NCBI GenBank assembly: GCA_047125605.1
Contig: CP138932.1
Span: 2,356,001-2,420,000, forward strand
Direction of reading: 5' to 3'
Origin: JAKVBK01 sp022447275
GTDB lineage: Bacteria; Pseudomonadota; Alphaproteobacteria; Rhodobacterales; Rhodobacteraceae
DNA: 64,000 nucleotides
The position numbers and the translations under genes are program-made. Positions 48,916-57,796 of this stretch are shown piece by piece. Under the pieces are notes generated by a model. It had not been told where the DNA came from. It ran no database searches and saw only the letters and a program-made list of their open reading frames with translations. Within the stretch, counting starts at the first letter, position 1. The number at the start of each line of letters is the position of its first letter.

Positions 48916-51900
48916 CTATTCGGCCGGGGTCATTGGTGTTGGTGTCGGTCGGCGGCGCAGCAGGCGGGTGATCCCTGCCAGAATATACACCACCGGCAAC
49001 CACACACATGTCAGCAACACGAACAGCCCAAAGGCGGGCCAGGCCGAGGGCCGGTAATCCAGCGCGGCCTCAGGCGGACTCAGCCATCCTGCTGCAAAGG
49101 GCTGCGGCAATTGATCCGCCACCGGCTTCCAGACCGTGCCCATGACCAGCAAATGCCCAAGCGTGGCCGCAAAGATCGCGACTGTGCCCGCAATAGCCAA
49201 CAGGGTGAAGAGGCCCGTTGCCCCTGCCCGACGTGGCTCTGAAACGGCGCGGCGCAGAGCTGTCACCTGGCGGCGAATGTCGTATTGCATGGCAAGCAAG
49301 GCTGGCACCAAGAGCAGCACCACAAGCAACCCGAAGCCAAGGCCATAGATCAACGTGATCACGGTTGGTTTCAGGAATTGCGCCTGGCTCGACGGCTCAT
49401 AGAGCAGCGGCATCAGGCCAATCACCGTTGTCAGCGTTGTCAGCATCACCGGACGCAAACGATCGGAGGCCGCATCGACAATAGCAGGAAGCAACCCCCG
49501 TTCCCGGGAATACTCATCCACCGTTGTCACCAGCACAATCGAGTCATTGATGATGATGCCTGTCATGCCGATCAAGCCAATCACAGTGAACATCGACAGG
49601 GGCAGGCTCCATTCCACATGCCCATAGATCGTGCCGATCAATCCGAAGGGGATGACAGCCATGATCAACAGCGGGCGCACCCAGCTGGAGAACACCCAGG
49701 CGAGTGTCAGGTAAATCCCAATGAGACAGGCCGCAAAGCCCAGCCCGGCATCCTTGAGGAAGCTGCGCTCCTGCTCGGCCAGACCAGCCTGCTTGAACTC
49801 CACTCCAAAGCGCTCACTGATGTCGGGCAGGATGATCTGCGCCAATTCATCTGTGATCTCTTGGGCGCGGGCCGGATCATCTTCAGAGATTTCACCCGTC
49901 ACCGAGATCACGCGCAGGCCATTTTCGCGCCGGATGGTCGAGAACCCGGTTTCCCGGCTGACCCTGACGAGATCCGCGAGCGGCACGTAATCGCCGGTCG
50001 ATGTGCGCAGCTGCGTACGCTCAAGGAAATCGGCTGTCAGCTCATCTTCAGGCAAAGCCACCCGGATGTCCGCGGTGCGCGGCCCGACGGGGAAGGTGGC
50101 GGCCTCAATGCCCGCCAGCCTGTCCCGCAGGACACGGCCCAACCCGTCGATGGTAAAGCCCAGCGCGGCACCTTGCGGTGTAAGGTCAAGCACAAGCTCG
50201 TCCTTGTCAAAGGCCATGCTGTCTTCAACCGCAGAGACTTCCCCATAGCGCGCCAGCGCGGTCTTCAGCTCCTCCGCAGCGGCCTTGAGCCCTGCAGAGC
50301 TTGCCCCGAAGAACTGCACATCGAGATTGGAGCCCCCCGGGCCCCGCCCCCAACGGCGGAAGGAAAGCGTTTCCACCAACGGATGGCGTTCCACGGTCTG
50401 CTGCAGATCCCGAACGAATTTCGCAGACGAATAGGGGCGCAGGTCAGGGTCGATCAGTTCGACAGCGACACCGCCCAAAAGATCGGGGTCTTTGGTGTCG
50501 GCGCCAGCCAGAGGGCGCCCTGTGTTGCCACCCACCTCAGCCAGCGCGTAAGCAACCGGGTTGACCCCGTATTCCGCCTCATACTGCACGCCCAACGCTT
50601 CAATAGCGGTCTGCAGCGCGCGCATCTGCTCAATCGTATCACTGCGCTCAGCCCCGGGCGCCATGGCGAAGTTGCCCGACACGCTGCCCTCTTCAGGCGC
50701 CGCAAAGAAGCGCCATTGCACATCCCCGCGCAGGAACACCGCGACCTGGGAGGCGAGCAGCACGATCATGGCCGCCAGCACCGGGTATCGCGCCCAGATC
50801 ACCAGGGCCATGAACCGGCGGAAGATCACCCGGCGGAACCAGTTGAACCCGCGGTTCACATAGTGGCTTGGGTAGTCAAACCATGACAGCTTGCGCTGCG
50901 AAGCCGCAAGTGATGAGGCCATGTGATGTGGCAGGATCAGGAAGCATTCGACCAGCGATGCGATCAAAACCACGCAGACCGTGAAAGGAATATCTGCGAT
51001 CAGATCGCCAAACCCACCTTCGACAAGCGTCAGCGTCGAGAAGGCGATCACGGTTGTGATGGTCGCGGCAAACACCGGCAGCGCCATCCGGCGGGCCGCG
51101 TTTTCTGCTGCCGTTTTTGGATCTTCGCCCAAGCGTTTGGCCCGGAAATCGGCGTGCTCGCCCACAACGATGGCATCATCCACTACGATCCCAAGTGTGA
51201 TCAGCATGGCAAACATCGAAATCATGTTCAGCGTAATGCCCACCATCCACATCAGGAAGATAGCTGCAAACATCGCCACAGGAATGCCTGCAGCCACCCA
51301 GAAGGCGGTCCGCGCATTCAGGAACAAGAACAGCAAACCTACCACCAGCGCCAAGCCAGTCAGGCCATTCTCGACAAGGATGTTGAGACGGTCTTCGATG
51401 GCGTCTGCACGCGTCCGGATCAGGTCAATCTCAACACCTTGGGGCGTCGATAGCTCCATGTCCTCGGCAACTGTCTCAACGTCCCTTTGGATCGCGATTG
51501 CATCCCCCGCAGGCGATCGATCAATGCGGATAGAGATGGCTGGGAACTCGTCACGGAAATAGCTGCGCGCGCGATCAATGCCCTCCACTTCGATCTTTGC
51601 AACATCGCCGATCGTCAGCTGGGATCGGTCCGCGTTGGTGCGTAAGACAATGGCCGCGATATCTTCCGGAGACCGCTTGGCAATGCCGGTCCGAACCCGC
51701 GCATTCGCCCCGGTGACATCGCCGGCAGGATCAGCTTCGGCCTCCTCGCGGATGGCCGCGGCGATCTGGCTCAACGTGATGTCGTTCTGAACGAGGTTGG
51801 CGGAGGTTACCTCCACAAGCACGCGGGGTGCCACAACGCCGCGGATCGTGGCCCGCGTTACACCCGCATCATACAGGCGGATGACGAATTCATCGGCCAA

Positions 51901-52392
51901 ACGGCCCAAGACATCCATCGATACCGGCCCTGCGATGACGACATCCGCGACCCTGTCGCGCCATGTACCCCGGCGGATCACCGGGTCGTCGGCCCCTTCT
52001 GGCAGGTTGGTGACCTGCCCCATGGCCGATTCCACATCATCTGTCGCCCTGGCCATATCCCAGCCGGGCTCAAATTCCAGCTGAATCTGGGCGCGGCCTT
52101 CTGAGGATCGTGCCGATGAGCCCGTTGCCCCTTCCACGGACAGAAGGGCTGGCTCCATCAGTTGAACGATCGCGCGATCGACGTCTTCAGCTCCTGCGCC
52201 TTCCCAGTTCACCACAACCGTCACATCATCGACGACAACATCCGGGAAGAATTGGGCGCGCATGTTCGGGAACGCATAGATGCCCGCGCCGATCATCAAG
52301 ACGAGCAGCAGGTTTGCGGCCGTCCGATGCCGGGTGAAATAAGACAGAAGTCCCCTGCCTACGGCCGCAGTGCGGCTTACAGACTCAGCCAT
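48916..52392 (-). CDS. RND efflux transporter permease
   Basis: Inner-membrane proton-driven pump of 1158 residues, with the AcrB-type layout: first helix at about 24-44 (NLLLVLMIGAGIYAFPNM), two large periplasmic loops and two clusters of helices. The relay region contains ITLGIVVDDAIVVGEHADF, with the conserved acidic pair, and GMTGIIINDSIVLV. The C-terminus ends in an extra membrane region and an RRRPTPTPMTP tail, longer than the usual 1030-1050 residues. It starts three bases after the adaptor gene. Substrate range unknown. Confidence 0.92.
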   Translation of the reverse strand: MAESVSRTAAVGRGLLSYFTRHRTAANLLLVLMIGAGIYAFPNMRAQFFPDVVVDDVTVVVNWEGAGAEDVDRAIVQLMEPALLSVEGATGSSARSSEGRAQIQLEFEPGWDMARATDDVESAMGQVTNLPEGADDPVIRRGTWRDRVADVVIAGPVSMDVLGRLADEFVIRLYDAGVTRATIRGVVAPRVLVEVTSANLVQNDITLSQIAAAIREEAEADPAGDVTGANARVRTGIAKRSPEDIAAIVLRTNADRSQLTIGDVAKIEVEGIDRARSYFRDEFPAISIRIDRSPAGDAIAIQRDVETVAEDMELSTPQGVEIDLIRTRADAIEDRLNILVENGLTGLALVVGLLFLFLNARTAFWVAAGIPVAMFAAIFLMWMVGITLNMISMFAMLITLGIVVDDAIVVGEHADFRAKRLGEDPKTAAENAARRMALPVFAATITTVIAFSTLTLVEGGFGDLIADIPFTVCVVLIASLVECFLILPHHMASSLAASQRKLSWFDYPSHYVNRGFNWFRRVIFRRFMALVIWARYPVLAAMIVLLASQVAVFLRGDVQWRFFAAPEEGSVSGNFAMAPGAERSDTIEQMRALQTAIEALGVQYEAEYGVNPVAYALAEVGGNTGRPLAGADTKDPDLLGGVAVELIDPDLRPYSSAKFVRDLQQTVERHPLVETLSFRRWGRGPGGSNLDVQFFGASSAGLKAAAEELKTALARYGEVSAVEDSMAFDKDELVLDLTPQGAALGFTIDGLGRVLRDRLAGIEAATFPVGPRTADIRVALPEDELTADFLERTQLRTSTGDYVPLADLVRVSRETGFSTIRRENGLRVISVTGEISEDDPARAQEITDELAQIILPDISERFGVEFKQAGLAEQERSFLKDAGLGFAACLIGIYLTLAWVFSSWVRPLLIMAVIPFGLIGTIYGHVEWSLPLSMFTVIGLIGMTGIIINDSIVLVTTVDEYSRERGLLPAIVDAASDRLRPVMLTTLTTVIGLMPLLYEPSSQAQFLKPTVITLIYGLGFGLLVVLLLVPALLAMQYDIRRQVTALRRAVSEPRRAGATGLFTLLAIAGTVAIFAATLGHLLVMGTVWKPVADQLPQPFAAGWLSPPEAALDYRPSAWPAFGLFVLLTCVWLPVVYILAGITRLLRRRPTPTPMTPAE

Positions 52393-52395
52393 CTA

Positions 52396-53994
52396 TCAGC
52401 CCCCCATGCGGCTTTCGATGCGCGCAATAACCTGTGCGGGCACCTCGGGCTGGGCCAGTTGGGCCAGCATGCGTTCTTTGGCTTGGGCAGGCAGGCGCCC
52501 GTTGCCCTCGACGAAGGCGATCAAGCGCGCGCGCCGGTCATCCGACAGCGCGATCATGTCGCTTCCACCGCCGCCGCCAGTGCTGGCAACACCAGTGCTT
52601 GCGCCCCCGGTTGAGCCATTCCAGCCCCCGCCACCACCGGTCGCGGAAGCAGAGGGCCGACCGCCTTGCTGACCACCGGAAGACGGCCCGCCAGGGCGTC
52701 CGCCGGAATAGGCAGGCTGCGCACCCTCGGCACCGATCACGCGTACCTTCACGCCTTCACCCAAAAGCGGGATGCGCTCGGCCACGATCTCCTGGCCGAC
52801 AAGCGCATCGGCCCGCACCACCACATCGTCGCCCTGGCGGCGCAGCAATTCGACGTCGTAGGCTGTCAGACGCCCCTCTTCGCCCACGCCCAGCACCTTG
52901 CTGTCAGAGCCAAGCGCAACCGCGGGTAACACCGAAACATCATCCAGACGCGGTTCGCGGACGGTAACCGTGACGAAATCGCCGGGACGCAGGCCCGCAG
53001 CATCCCCGATCCGGGCAAACACCTGACGGCCCGTCTGGCCTTCTCCAACAGCCGCCCCAACCCGATCGAGTTGGCCGTCGGCGTTCAGATCGATCCCTGC
53101 AACATCCAGCATGACACCGACAGGCGCCTTACGCAGTTGACCCTGCTCATCCAGCAGACGCCCATATTGTGCCGTGGACAAGCGGAACGCTACTTCGAGG
53201 TCCATCGGGTCAATAACCTGGGCCACACGTTCATTGGCTGTCACCAGCCCACCCTGCACCGCAGCCACCTCATTCAGAACACCGCTGAGCGCCGTGCGGA
53301 TTTCGGTATCGGCCACATCGCGCTCGGCATTGGCAACGGCGATCCGCTGGCGATCCATGCGCGTGCCTGCCAGATCAAGCCGGCTTTCTGCCTGTGCCAG
53401 CGCCTGACGCCGCGACAGAACCTGCGCATCCGCAGACGCATTGGCGAGCGCCGCGTTCTCGACCGCTGCTGCTGTGCCCACACCGCGCTGCTGCAAATCC
53501 TGCTGTCGGATCAGCGCCCCACTGCGCAGGTCCGCCTGCTCGCGTGCGGCGATCAGCTCATCGCGGGCCAGATCCAGCGCGCGCTCGGCGTCGCGCAGTT
53601 CGGCTTCTGCTTCGGCCAGCTGACTGCGCGCCACATCGAGAGCCGCTTGCGCGTCCGTCGGATCGATCCGTGCCAGCAGCGTGCCAGCCTCCACGAAGGC
53701 GCCCTCTTTCATCTCATCGGCCAGCCAGACCAGCCGCCCGCCCGCAGACGCGCGCAGATCCAGAGTGCTGCGGGCCTGCACCTCACCAAAAGCTGTGATC
53801 ACGGGGGTGACCGGCCCAGCCTCCACGACGAGGGTATTCACTGCATAGACCCGCTCCCGCGCAGGGCGAGAAAAGGCTTCCTTGTTCAGTCTTTCCTGAA
53901 GTGCTGTGTAGAAACTGCTGCCCGCCACGCTCAGCAGGCCAAACGTGACGGACAACAGCAAGAGCCCGGCAAGTGATCGGCGCAAAAATTGCAT
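52396..53994 (-). CDS. RND efflux periplasmic adaptor (membrane fusion protein)
   Basis: A 532-residue HlyD/AcrA-like protein with an N-terminal membrane anchor (SLAGLLLLSVTFGLLSVAG). The split lipoyl domain has ASAGGRLVWLADEMKEGAFV and a long alpha-hairpin (SQLAEAEAELRDAERALDLA). Beta-barrel and membrane-proximal domains follow. Residues about 430-480 are Gly/Ser/Pro low complexity, followed by a helical tail RRARLIAFVEGNGRLP that ordinary adaptors lack. ATG 53994 is chosen (AGGAAG six bases upstream); ATG 54000 is an alternative. Confidence 0.9.
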   Translation of the reverse strand: MQFLRRSLAGLLLLSVTFGLLSVAGSSFYTALQERLNKEAFSRPARERVYAVNTLVVEAGPVTPVITAFGEVQARSTLDLRASAGGRLVWLADEMKEGAFVEAGTLLARIDPTDAQAALDVARSQLAEAEAELRDAERALDLARDELIAAREQADLRSGALIRQQDLQQRGVGTAAAVENAALANASADAQVLSRRQALAQAESRLDLAGTRMDRQRIAVANAERDVADTEIRTALSGVLNEVAAVQGGLVTANERVAQVIDPMDLEVAFRLSTAQYGRLLDEQGQLRKAPVGVMLDVAGIDLNADGQLDRVGAAVGEGQTGRQVFARIGDAAGLRPGDFVTVTVREPRLDDVSVLPAVALGSDSKVLGVGEEGRLTAYDVELLRRQGDDVVVRADALVGQEIVAERIPLLGEGVKVRVIGAEGAQPAYSGGRPGGPSSGGQQGGRPSASATGGGGGWNGSTGGASTGVASTGGGGGSDMIALSDDRRARLIAFVEGNGRLPAQAKERMLAQLAQPEVPAQVIARIESRMGG

Positions 53995-54145
53995 CTTCAT
54001 CTTCCTCAAAAACGTCTGGCGAAAGGTAGGGCGCTTCGCTGCGTCTGCAAACAAAAGCACAGCCCCTGCGCGCACATGCGAAACTCAAACGCACAACGCG
54101 TCCGTTTCCGCCGCAGGGCGCGCAAATTTTTTGAGCGGCGTTGGG

Positions 54146-54688
54146 CTACTTCCTGCGCTTGTGTTCGTCCAACCGGGGCAGGATTTCCACGAAATTACAA
54201 GGACGGTGCCGATAATCGAGCTGCTTGCTGAGGATTTCATCCCAAGCGTCCTTGCACGCGCCCGGCGATCCCGGCAGCGCAAAGAGGTACGACCCACCGG
54301 CCACACCCGCCGTGGCACGGGATTGCACGGCAGATGTCCCGATTTTCTGCATCGATACCATGGTAAAGACCGTGCCGAACGCATCGATCTCTTTTTCATA
54401 GACATCGCGGTGCGCCTCAACCGTGACATCCCGCCCGGTCAGGCCGGTGCCACCGGTGCTGATAATCACATCAACTCCGGGATCAGCAATCCACTGACGC
54501 AACTTGTCGGCGATTGCTCCGCGTTCATCGGGCAGAATGGCGCGGTCGGCCAAGACATGGCCTGCATCTGAGATCCGCCCCACCAGAACATCGCCAGACC
54601 GGTCTTCGGACAAGCCGCGCGTGTCAGACACCGTGAGGACAGCGATATTGATCGCGATGAAATCCTTGCTTTCGTCGATGCGCGACAT
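54146..54688 (-). CDS. moaB: molybdenum cofactor biosynthesis protein MoaB
   Basis: A 180-residue MoCF-fold protein that adenylylates molybdopterin before metal insertion (MoaB/MogA class). TVSDTRGLSEDRSG, ISTGGTGLTGRDVT and FALPGSPGACKDAW are the family signatures. AGGAGG precedes ATG 54688. It is remote from the moeA/mobAB operon but may serve the same cofactor, including the tungsten form. Confidence 0.93.
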   Translation of the reverse strand: MSRIDESKDFIAINIAVLTVSDTRGLSEDRSGDVLVGRISDAGHVLADRAILPDERGAIADKLRQWIADPGVDVIISTGGTGLTGRDVTVEAHRDVYEKEIDAFGTVFTMVSMQKIGTSAVQSRATAGVAGGSYLFALPGSPGACKDAWDEILSKQLDYRHRPCNFVEILPRLDEHKRRK

Positions 54689-54790
54689 GGGCGCCCTCCT
54701 GTTGCTGGCCTGTCATCCTGCTAGCCCGTTGTCCCTGCCGCAAAGACCAATCCGTGGCAAGGGGGTGGCCTGTGAAGGCGTGCTGCCCGG

Positions 54791-55675
54791 CTACCCGCTG
54801 CCCAGCCGTGCCTTGAGCGCTAGCAAATCTGCCCAGGCATGGCGTTTCATGGCCGGGTTGCGCAGCAGGTAAGACGGGTGAAACATCGGAAGCGTCGGGA
54901 TGCCCTGCACCTCCGCCCAGTTCCCCCGCAAGCGGGTGATGCCCTTGCGCCCCAGCATGGCCTGACAGGCGATATTGCCCATGAGCAACAGCACATCCGG
55001 CTTTACCAGGCTCACGTGGCGGGCGGCAAAGGGCTTGAGCATCGCGATCTCATCTGGGCTGGGATCGCGATTCTGGGGTGGGCGCCAAGGCAGAACATTG
55101 GTCAGATATACAGCGGCTTCCGGCACATCTGCATCCCGTCTGAGGGCGACCGCTTCCAGCATCTTGTCCAGCAATTGGCCCGCACGGCCCACGAACGGCT
55201 TGCCAAGACGGTCTTCGTCGGCGCCGGGCGCTTCGCCAAGGATCATCACGCGGGCATCGGCCCGCCCATCGGCAAACACGAGGTTGCGTGCGCCGTGGCG
55301 CAGCCCGCAATGGGGATAGTCTGCAAGCGCGGCCTGCAAAGCCGTCAGATCCCCGGCAGCCTCGGCGGCGCGCTGCGCATCCGCCACCGGGTCTGCAGCG
55401 CTTTCCGCGGCCACCAAGGCGGGCGCCCCAGCTCCGGCGGGCGCAGTGGCCGCCGGTCGCTTGCGCTGCCCATGGCCCTGTCCGTTGCTCTGTGCAGGCT
55501 GGGACACCGGGCCGCTATCGCCGCCCTGACGCAACCAGTCCTCCACAGGGGGCTGCTTTTCCGGCAATTGCGTGCGATCAACAGGAGCTTCGGCCAGGGC
55601 ATCGACTGCCCCAAGCTCCAACTGCCAATCCAGTGCCGCGACCATCGCCGCGTAGTCCATGTCGGCCTGTTGCAC
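54791..55675 (-). CDS. uracil-DNA glycosylase, family 4-like without the Fe-S cysteine set
   Basis: Removes uracil from DNA. The 294-residue protein has a variable N-terminal 100 residues, then motif A GEAPGADEDRLGKPFVGRAG, NVLPWRPPQNRDP, and motif B HPSYLLR. Family 4 enzymes hold a [4Fe-4S] cluster by four cysteines. Only one (in PHCGLRHGARN) remains here; the others are Y/H, W (PWRPP) and a non-Cys residue. GTG 55675 is used, with GGGAG upstream; ATG 55660 is possible. Divergent from pyrB. Confidence 0.85.
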   Translation of the reverse strand: MQQADMDYAAMVAALDWQLELGAVDALAEAPVDRTQLPEKQPPVEDWLRQGGDSGPVSQPAQSNGQGHGQRKRPAATAPAGAGAPALVAAESAADPVADAQRAAEAAGDLTALQAALADYPHCGLRHGARNLVFADGRADARVMILGEAPGADEDRLGKPFVGRAGQLLDKMLEAVALRRDADVPEAAVYLTNVLPWRPPQNRDPSPDEIAMLKPFAARHVSLVKPDVLLLMGNIACQAMLGRKGITRLRGNWAEVQGIPTLPMFHPSYLLRNPAMKRHAWADLLALKARLGSG

Positions 55676-55698
55676 GTGCCGCTCCCAAAATCTCTATC

Positions 55699-55726
55699 TT
55701 GCCCCCGGGGGCTTCCCTGTTATATG
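55699..55726 (+). promoter_or_regulatory. putative sigma-70-like promoter of pyrB
   Basis: TTGCCC (55699-55704) and TATATG (55721-55726) are 16 bases apart and lie 24 bases before the pyrB start. The AT-rich -10 stands out in GC-rich sequence. Confidence 0.4.
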
Positions 55727-55749
55727 CGCGATCCGAGCCCGGAGACCAC

Positions 55750-56688
55750 ATGACCTTTCGCGCCCGACATCTTTTGGGGATCGAACCGCTTCACCCGGTT
55801 GAGATCACCACCTTGCTCGACCTGGCAGACAGCTACGTCGATCTCAATCGCGGTTCGGCAAAGCATTCTGACGCTTTGGCCGGCCTGACCCAGATCAACA
55901 TGTTCTTCGAGAACTCCACCCGCACGCAAGCCAGTTTCGAACTGGCGGGCAAACGGCTTGGCGCAGATGTGATGAACATGGCGATGCAGGCAAGCTCGAT
56001 CAAGAAAGGGGAAACCCTGATTGACACCGCCCTCACGCTGAATGCGATGCACCCGGATCTGCTGGTTGTGCGCCACCCCCATTCAGGCGCGGTTGACCTG
56101 TTGGCCCAGAAGGTGAACTGCGCCGTGCTGAACGCCGGGGACGGCCGGCACGAGCACCCGACACAGGCCCTGCTCGATGCGCTGACGATCCGTCGCGCCA
56201 AAGGCCGCCTGCACCGGCTCAACATCGCGATCTGTGGCGACATCGCCCATTCCCGCGTTGCCCGCTCGAACATTCTACTGCTGCACAAGATGGAAAACCG
56301 CATCCGCCTTGTCGGCCCGCCCACCCTCGTGCCCTCTGCCTTTGGCGAGTTGGGCTGTGAGGTCTATGGCGACATGCGCGAAGGCATCGAGGGCTGCGAC
56401 GTGGTGATGATGCTGCGGCTTCAGAAAGAGCGGATGGATGGCGGTTTCATCCCGTCTGAGCGCGAATATTACCACCGCTTCGGGCTGGATGCAGAGAAGC
56501 TGTCCTTTGCCAAGGATGACGCCATCGTCATGCATCCCGGGCCCATGAACCGCGGCGTTGAAATCGACGGTGTCATCGCAGACGACATCAACCGGTCGGT
56601 CATTCAGGAGCAGGTCGAGATGGGCGTTGCTGTGCGCATGGCCGCGATGGACCTGCTGGCGCGCAATCTGCGCGGGGAGGGCGCATGA
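55750..56688 (+). CDS. pyrB: aspartate carbamoyltransferase catalytic subunit
   Basis: Second step of pyrimidine synthesis: carbamoyl phosphate plus aspartate. The 312-residue protein has FFENSTRTQASFELAGKRLG with the STRT phosphate-binding loop, HPTQALLD, GDIAHSRVARSN and MHPGPMNRG. ATG 55750 has GGAG five bases upstream; an ATG-containing frame further upstream is unrelated sequence. First gene of pyrB-unknown-PH-pyrC. Confidence 0.96.
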   Translation: MTFRARHLLGIEPLHPVEITTLLDLADSYVDLNRGSAKHSDALAGLTQINMFFENSTRTQASFELAGKRLGADVMNMAMQASSIKKGETLIDTALTLNAMHPDLLVVRHPHSGAVDLLAQKVNCAVLNAGDGRHEHPTQALLDALTIRRAKGRLHRLNIAICGDIAHSRVARSNILLLHKMENRIRLVGPPTLVPSAFGELGCEVYGDMREGIEGCDVVMMLRLQKERMDGGFIPSEREYYHRFGLDAEKLSFAKDDAIVMHPGPMNRGVEIDGVIADDINRSVIQEQVEMGVAVRMAAMDLLARNLRGEGA

Positions 56689-57263
56689 ACAGCGGGCGCG
56701 ATCCTCTCAGCTTCCGCTCCTCCGATCCGCGCACGGTCTGGGTCTTTACACTGGATGTGCCCAACAAGCAGGCCGCCGAAGCATTCATGACACGCACGCC
56801 GATGATGACGGCCGACGGCAAGGGCCGCATGGATTGGCCGGTGCGCGACAGCCTCGGCGTGCACCCGCTCGATCCAAACGGGTTGGAGCTGACAGACCTC
56901 AAGAAATTGAGGGAGTATGGCTTTGCCCGCTATTTGGCTGACGCGAATGGCATGCCCGAAGACAAGGTAATGCCCGACGCAGCAATGCTGGATGCGCTGG
57001 AAGGTTTTGCCTTGTTGGTATTTTCGTCGGCCCTGACCGGCAGCCACGCTCAACTGGCCCCCAAGGAACCGCTGCGCCACATCGCAACCTACCGCGAGCG
57101 CGATCCCGCACCGGACATGGCGCCTCTGCCCTCCGAGGCGGCCAAAGGGGCGCCGCTTCCCAACAAAAAGCCCTCTGATGCGGCCATGTCAGGCCGCTTT
57201 GCGATGCTTGCACTGCTGGTGCTCTTTGCGCTGACCGGCCTGATGATCTGGGTGGCGGGATGA
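56685..57263 (+). CDS. unknown protein with C-terminal membrane anchor in the pyr operon
   Basis: A 192-residue protein overlapping pyrB by four bases (ATGA) and the next gene by four. The N-terminal 150 residues are soluble (FRSSDPRTVWVFTLDVPNKQ). The last 20 residues form a membrane helix (FAMLALLVLFALTGLMIWVAG). It is conserved between pyrB and pyrC in roseobacters as far as I recall. No motif allows a function. Confidence 0.75.
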   Translation: MNSGRDPLSFRSSDPRTVWVFTLDVPNKQAAEAFMTRTPMMTADGKGRMDWPVRDSLGVHPLDPNGLELTDLKKLREYGFARYLADANGMPEDKVMPDAAMLDALEGFALLVFSSALTGSHAQLAPKEPLRHIATYRERDPAPDMAPLPSEAAKGAPLPNKKPSDAAMSGRFAMLALLVLFALTGLMIWVAG

Positions 57264-57796
57264 GCGGCCAAGGCTGGGACAGCTACCTGAACCCGGGCGA
57301 AAAAGTGCTTTGGCAGGGGCAGCCTTCATCGAAATTGCGGCTCCAATTCAAGCACCCGATGCATCATGTGATGGGTTTGATTTTCGTCGTTTTCTCCGTT
57401 TTCTGGATGACTCAGGCCGCCGCCGCGGGCGGGCTCTTCTGGATGTTTGGGCTGATCTTTCTGGTGATCGGGCTGTTCAACGCGGGCGGTGTTTTCTTCT
57501 GGCGTGCCTATGCGGCCAAGGTGACGTGGTACAGCCTGACGAACCAACGCGCCCTGATCGCAACGGATTTCCCTTTGATCGGACGCCAGCTGCGCAGTTG
57601 GCCGATTAACGCGCAATCCCCTCTGAGTTTCAAACAAGGCACAGCTGTCTCGGATCTGTATTTCGCGTCGCAACGCGTGCGCACAAAGAATGGCAGCTAC
57701 ATGCGCCCGATCGGCTTTGAAGGCCTGACGGAGGGCGCGCAGCTCTACCAAACCATGCTCAAGATCCAGCGAGGCGAAGATGTTCACGCTCTTTGA
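57260..57796 (+). CDS. bacterial PH-domain membrane protein
   Basis: A 178-residue protein beginning MSGQGWDSYLNPGEKVLWQGQPSS, the usual start of bPH2 proteins. Two membrane helices follow (GLIFVVFSVFWMT and GLFWMFGLIFLVIGLF), then a PH-like beta domain (TWYSLTNQRALIATDFPLIGRQL). Overlaps pyrC by 17 bases. Function unknown. Confidence 0.82.
   Translation: MSGQGWDSYLNPGEKVLWQGQPSSKLRLQFKHPMHHVMGLIFVVFSVFWMTQAAAAGGLFWMFGLIFLVIGLFNAGGVFFWRAYAAKVTWYSLTNQRALIATDFPLIGRQLRSWPINAQSPLSFKQGTAVSDLYFASQRVRTKNGSYMRPIGFEGLTEGAQLYQTMLKIQRGEDVHAL

Noticed and set aside
49285..50886. 533-codon open frame on the + strand
   Set aside because: Antisense shadow of the RND permease gene.
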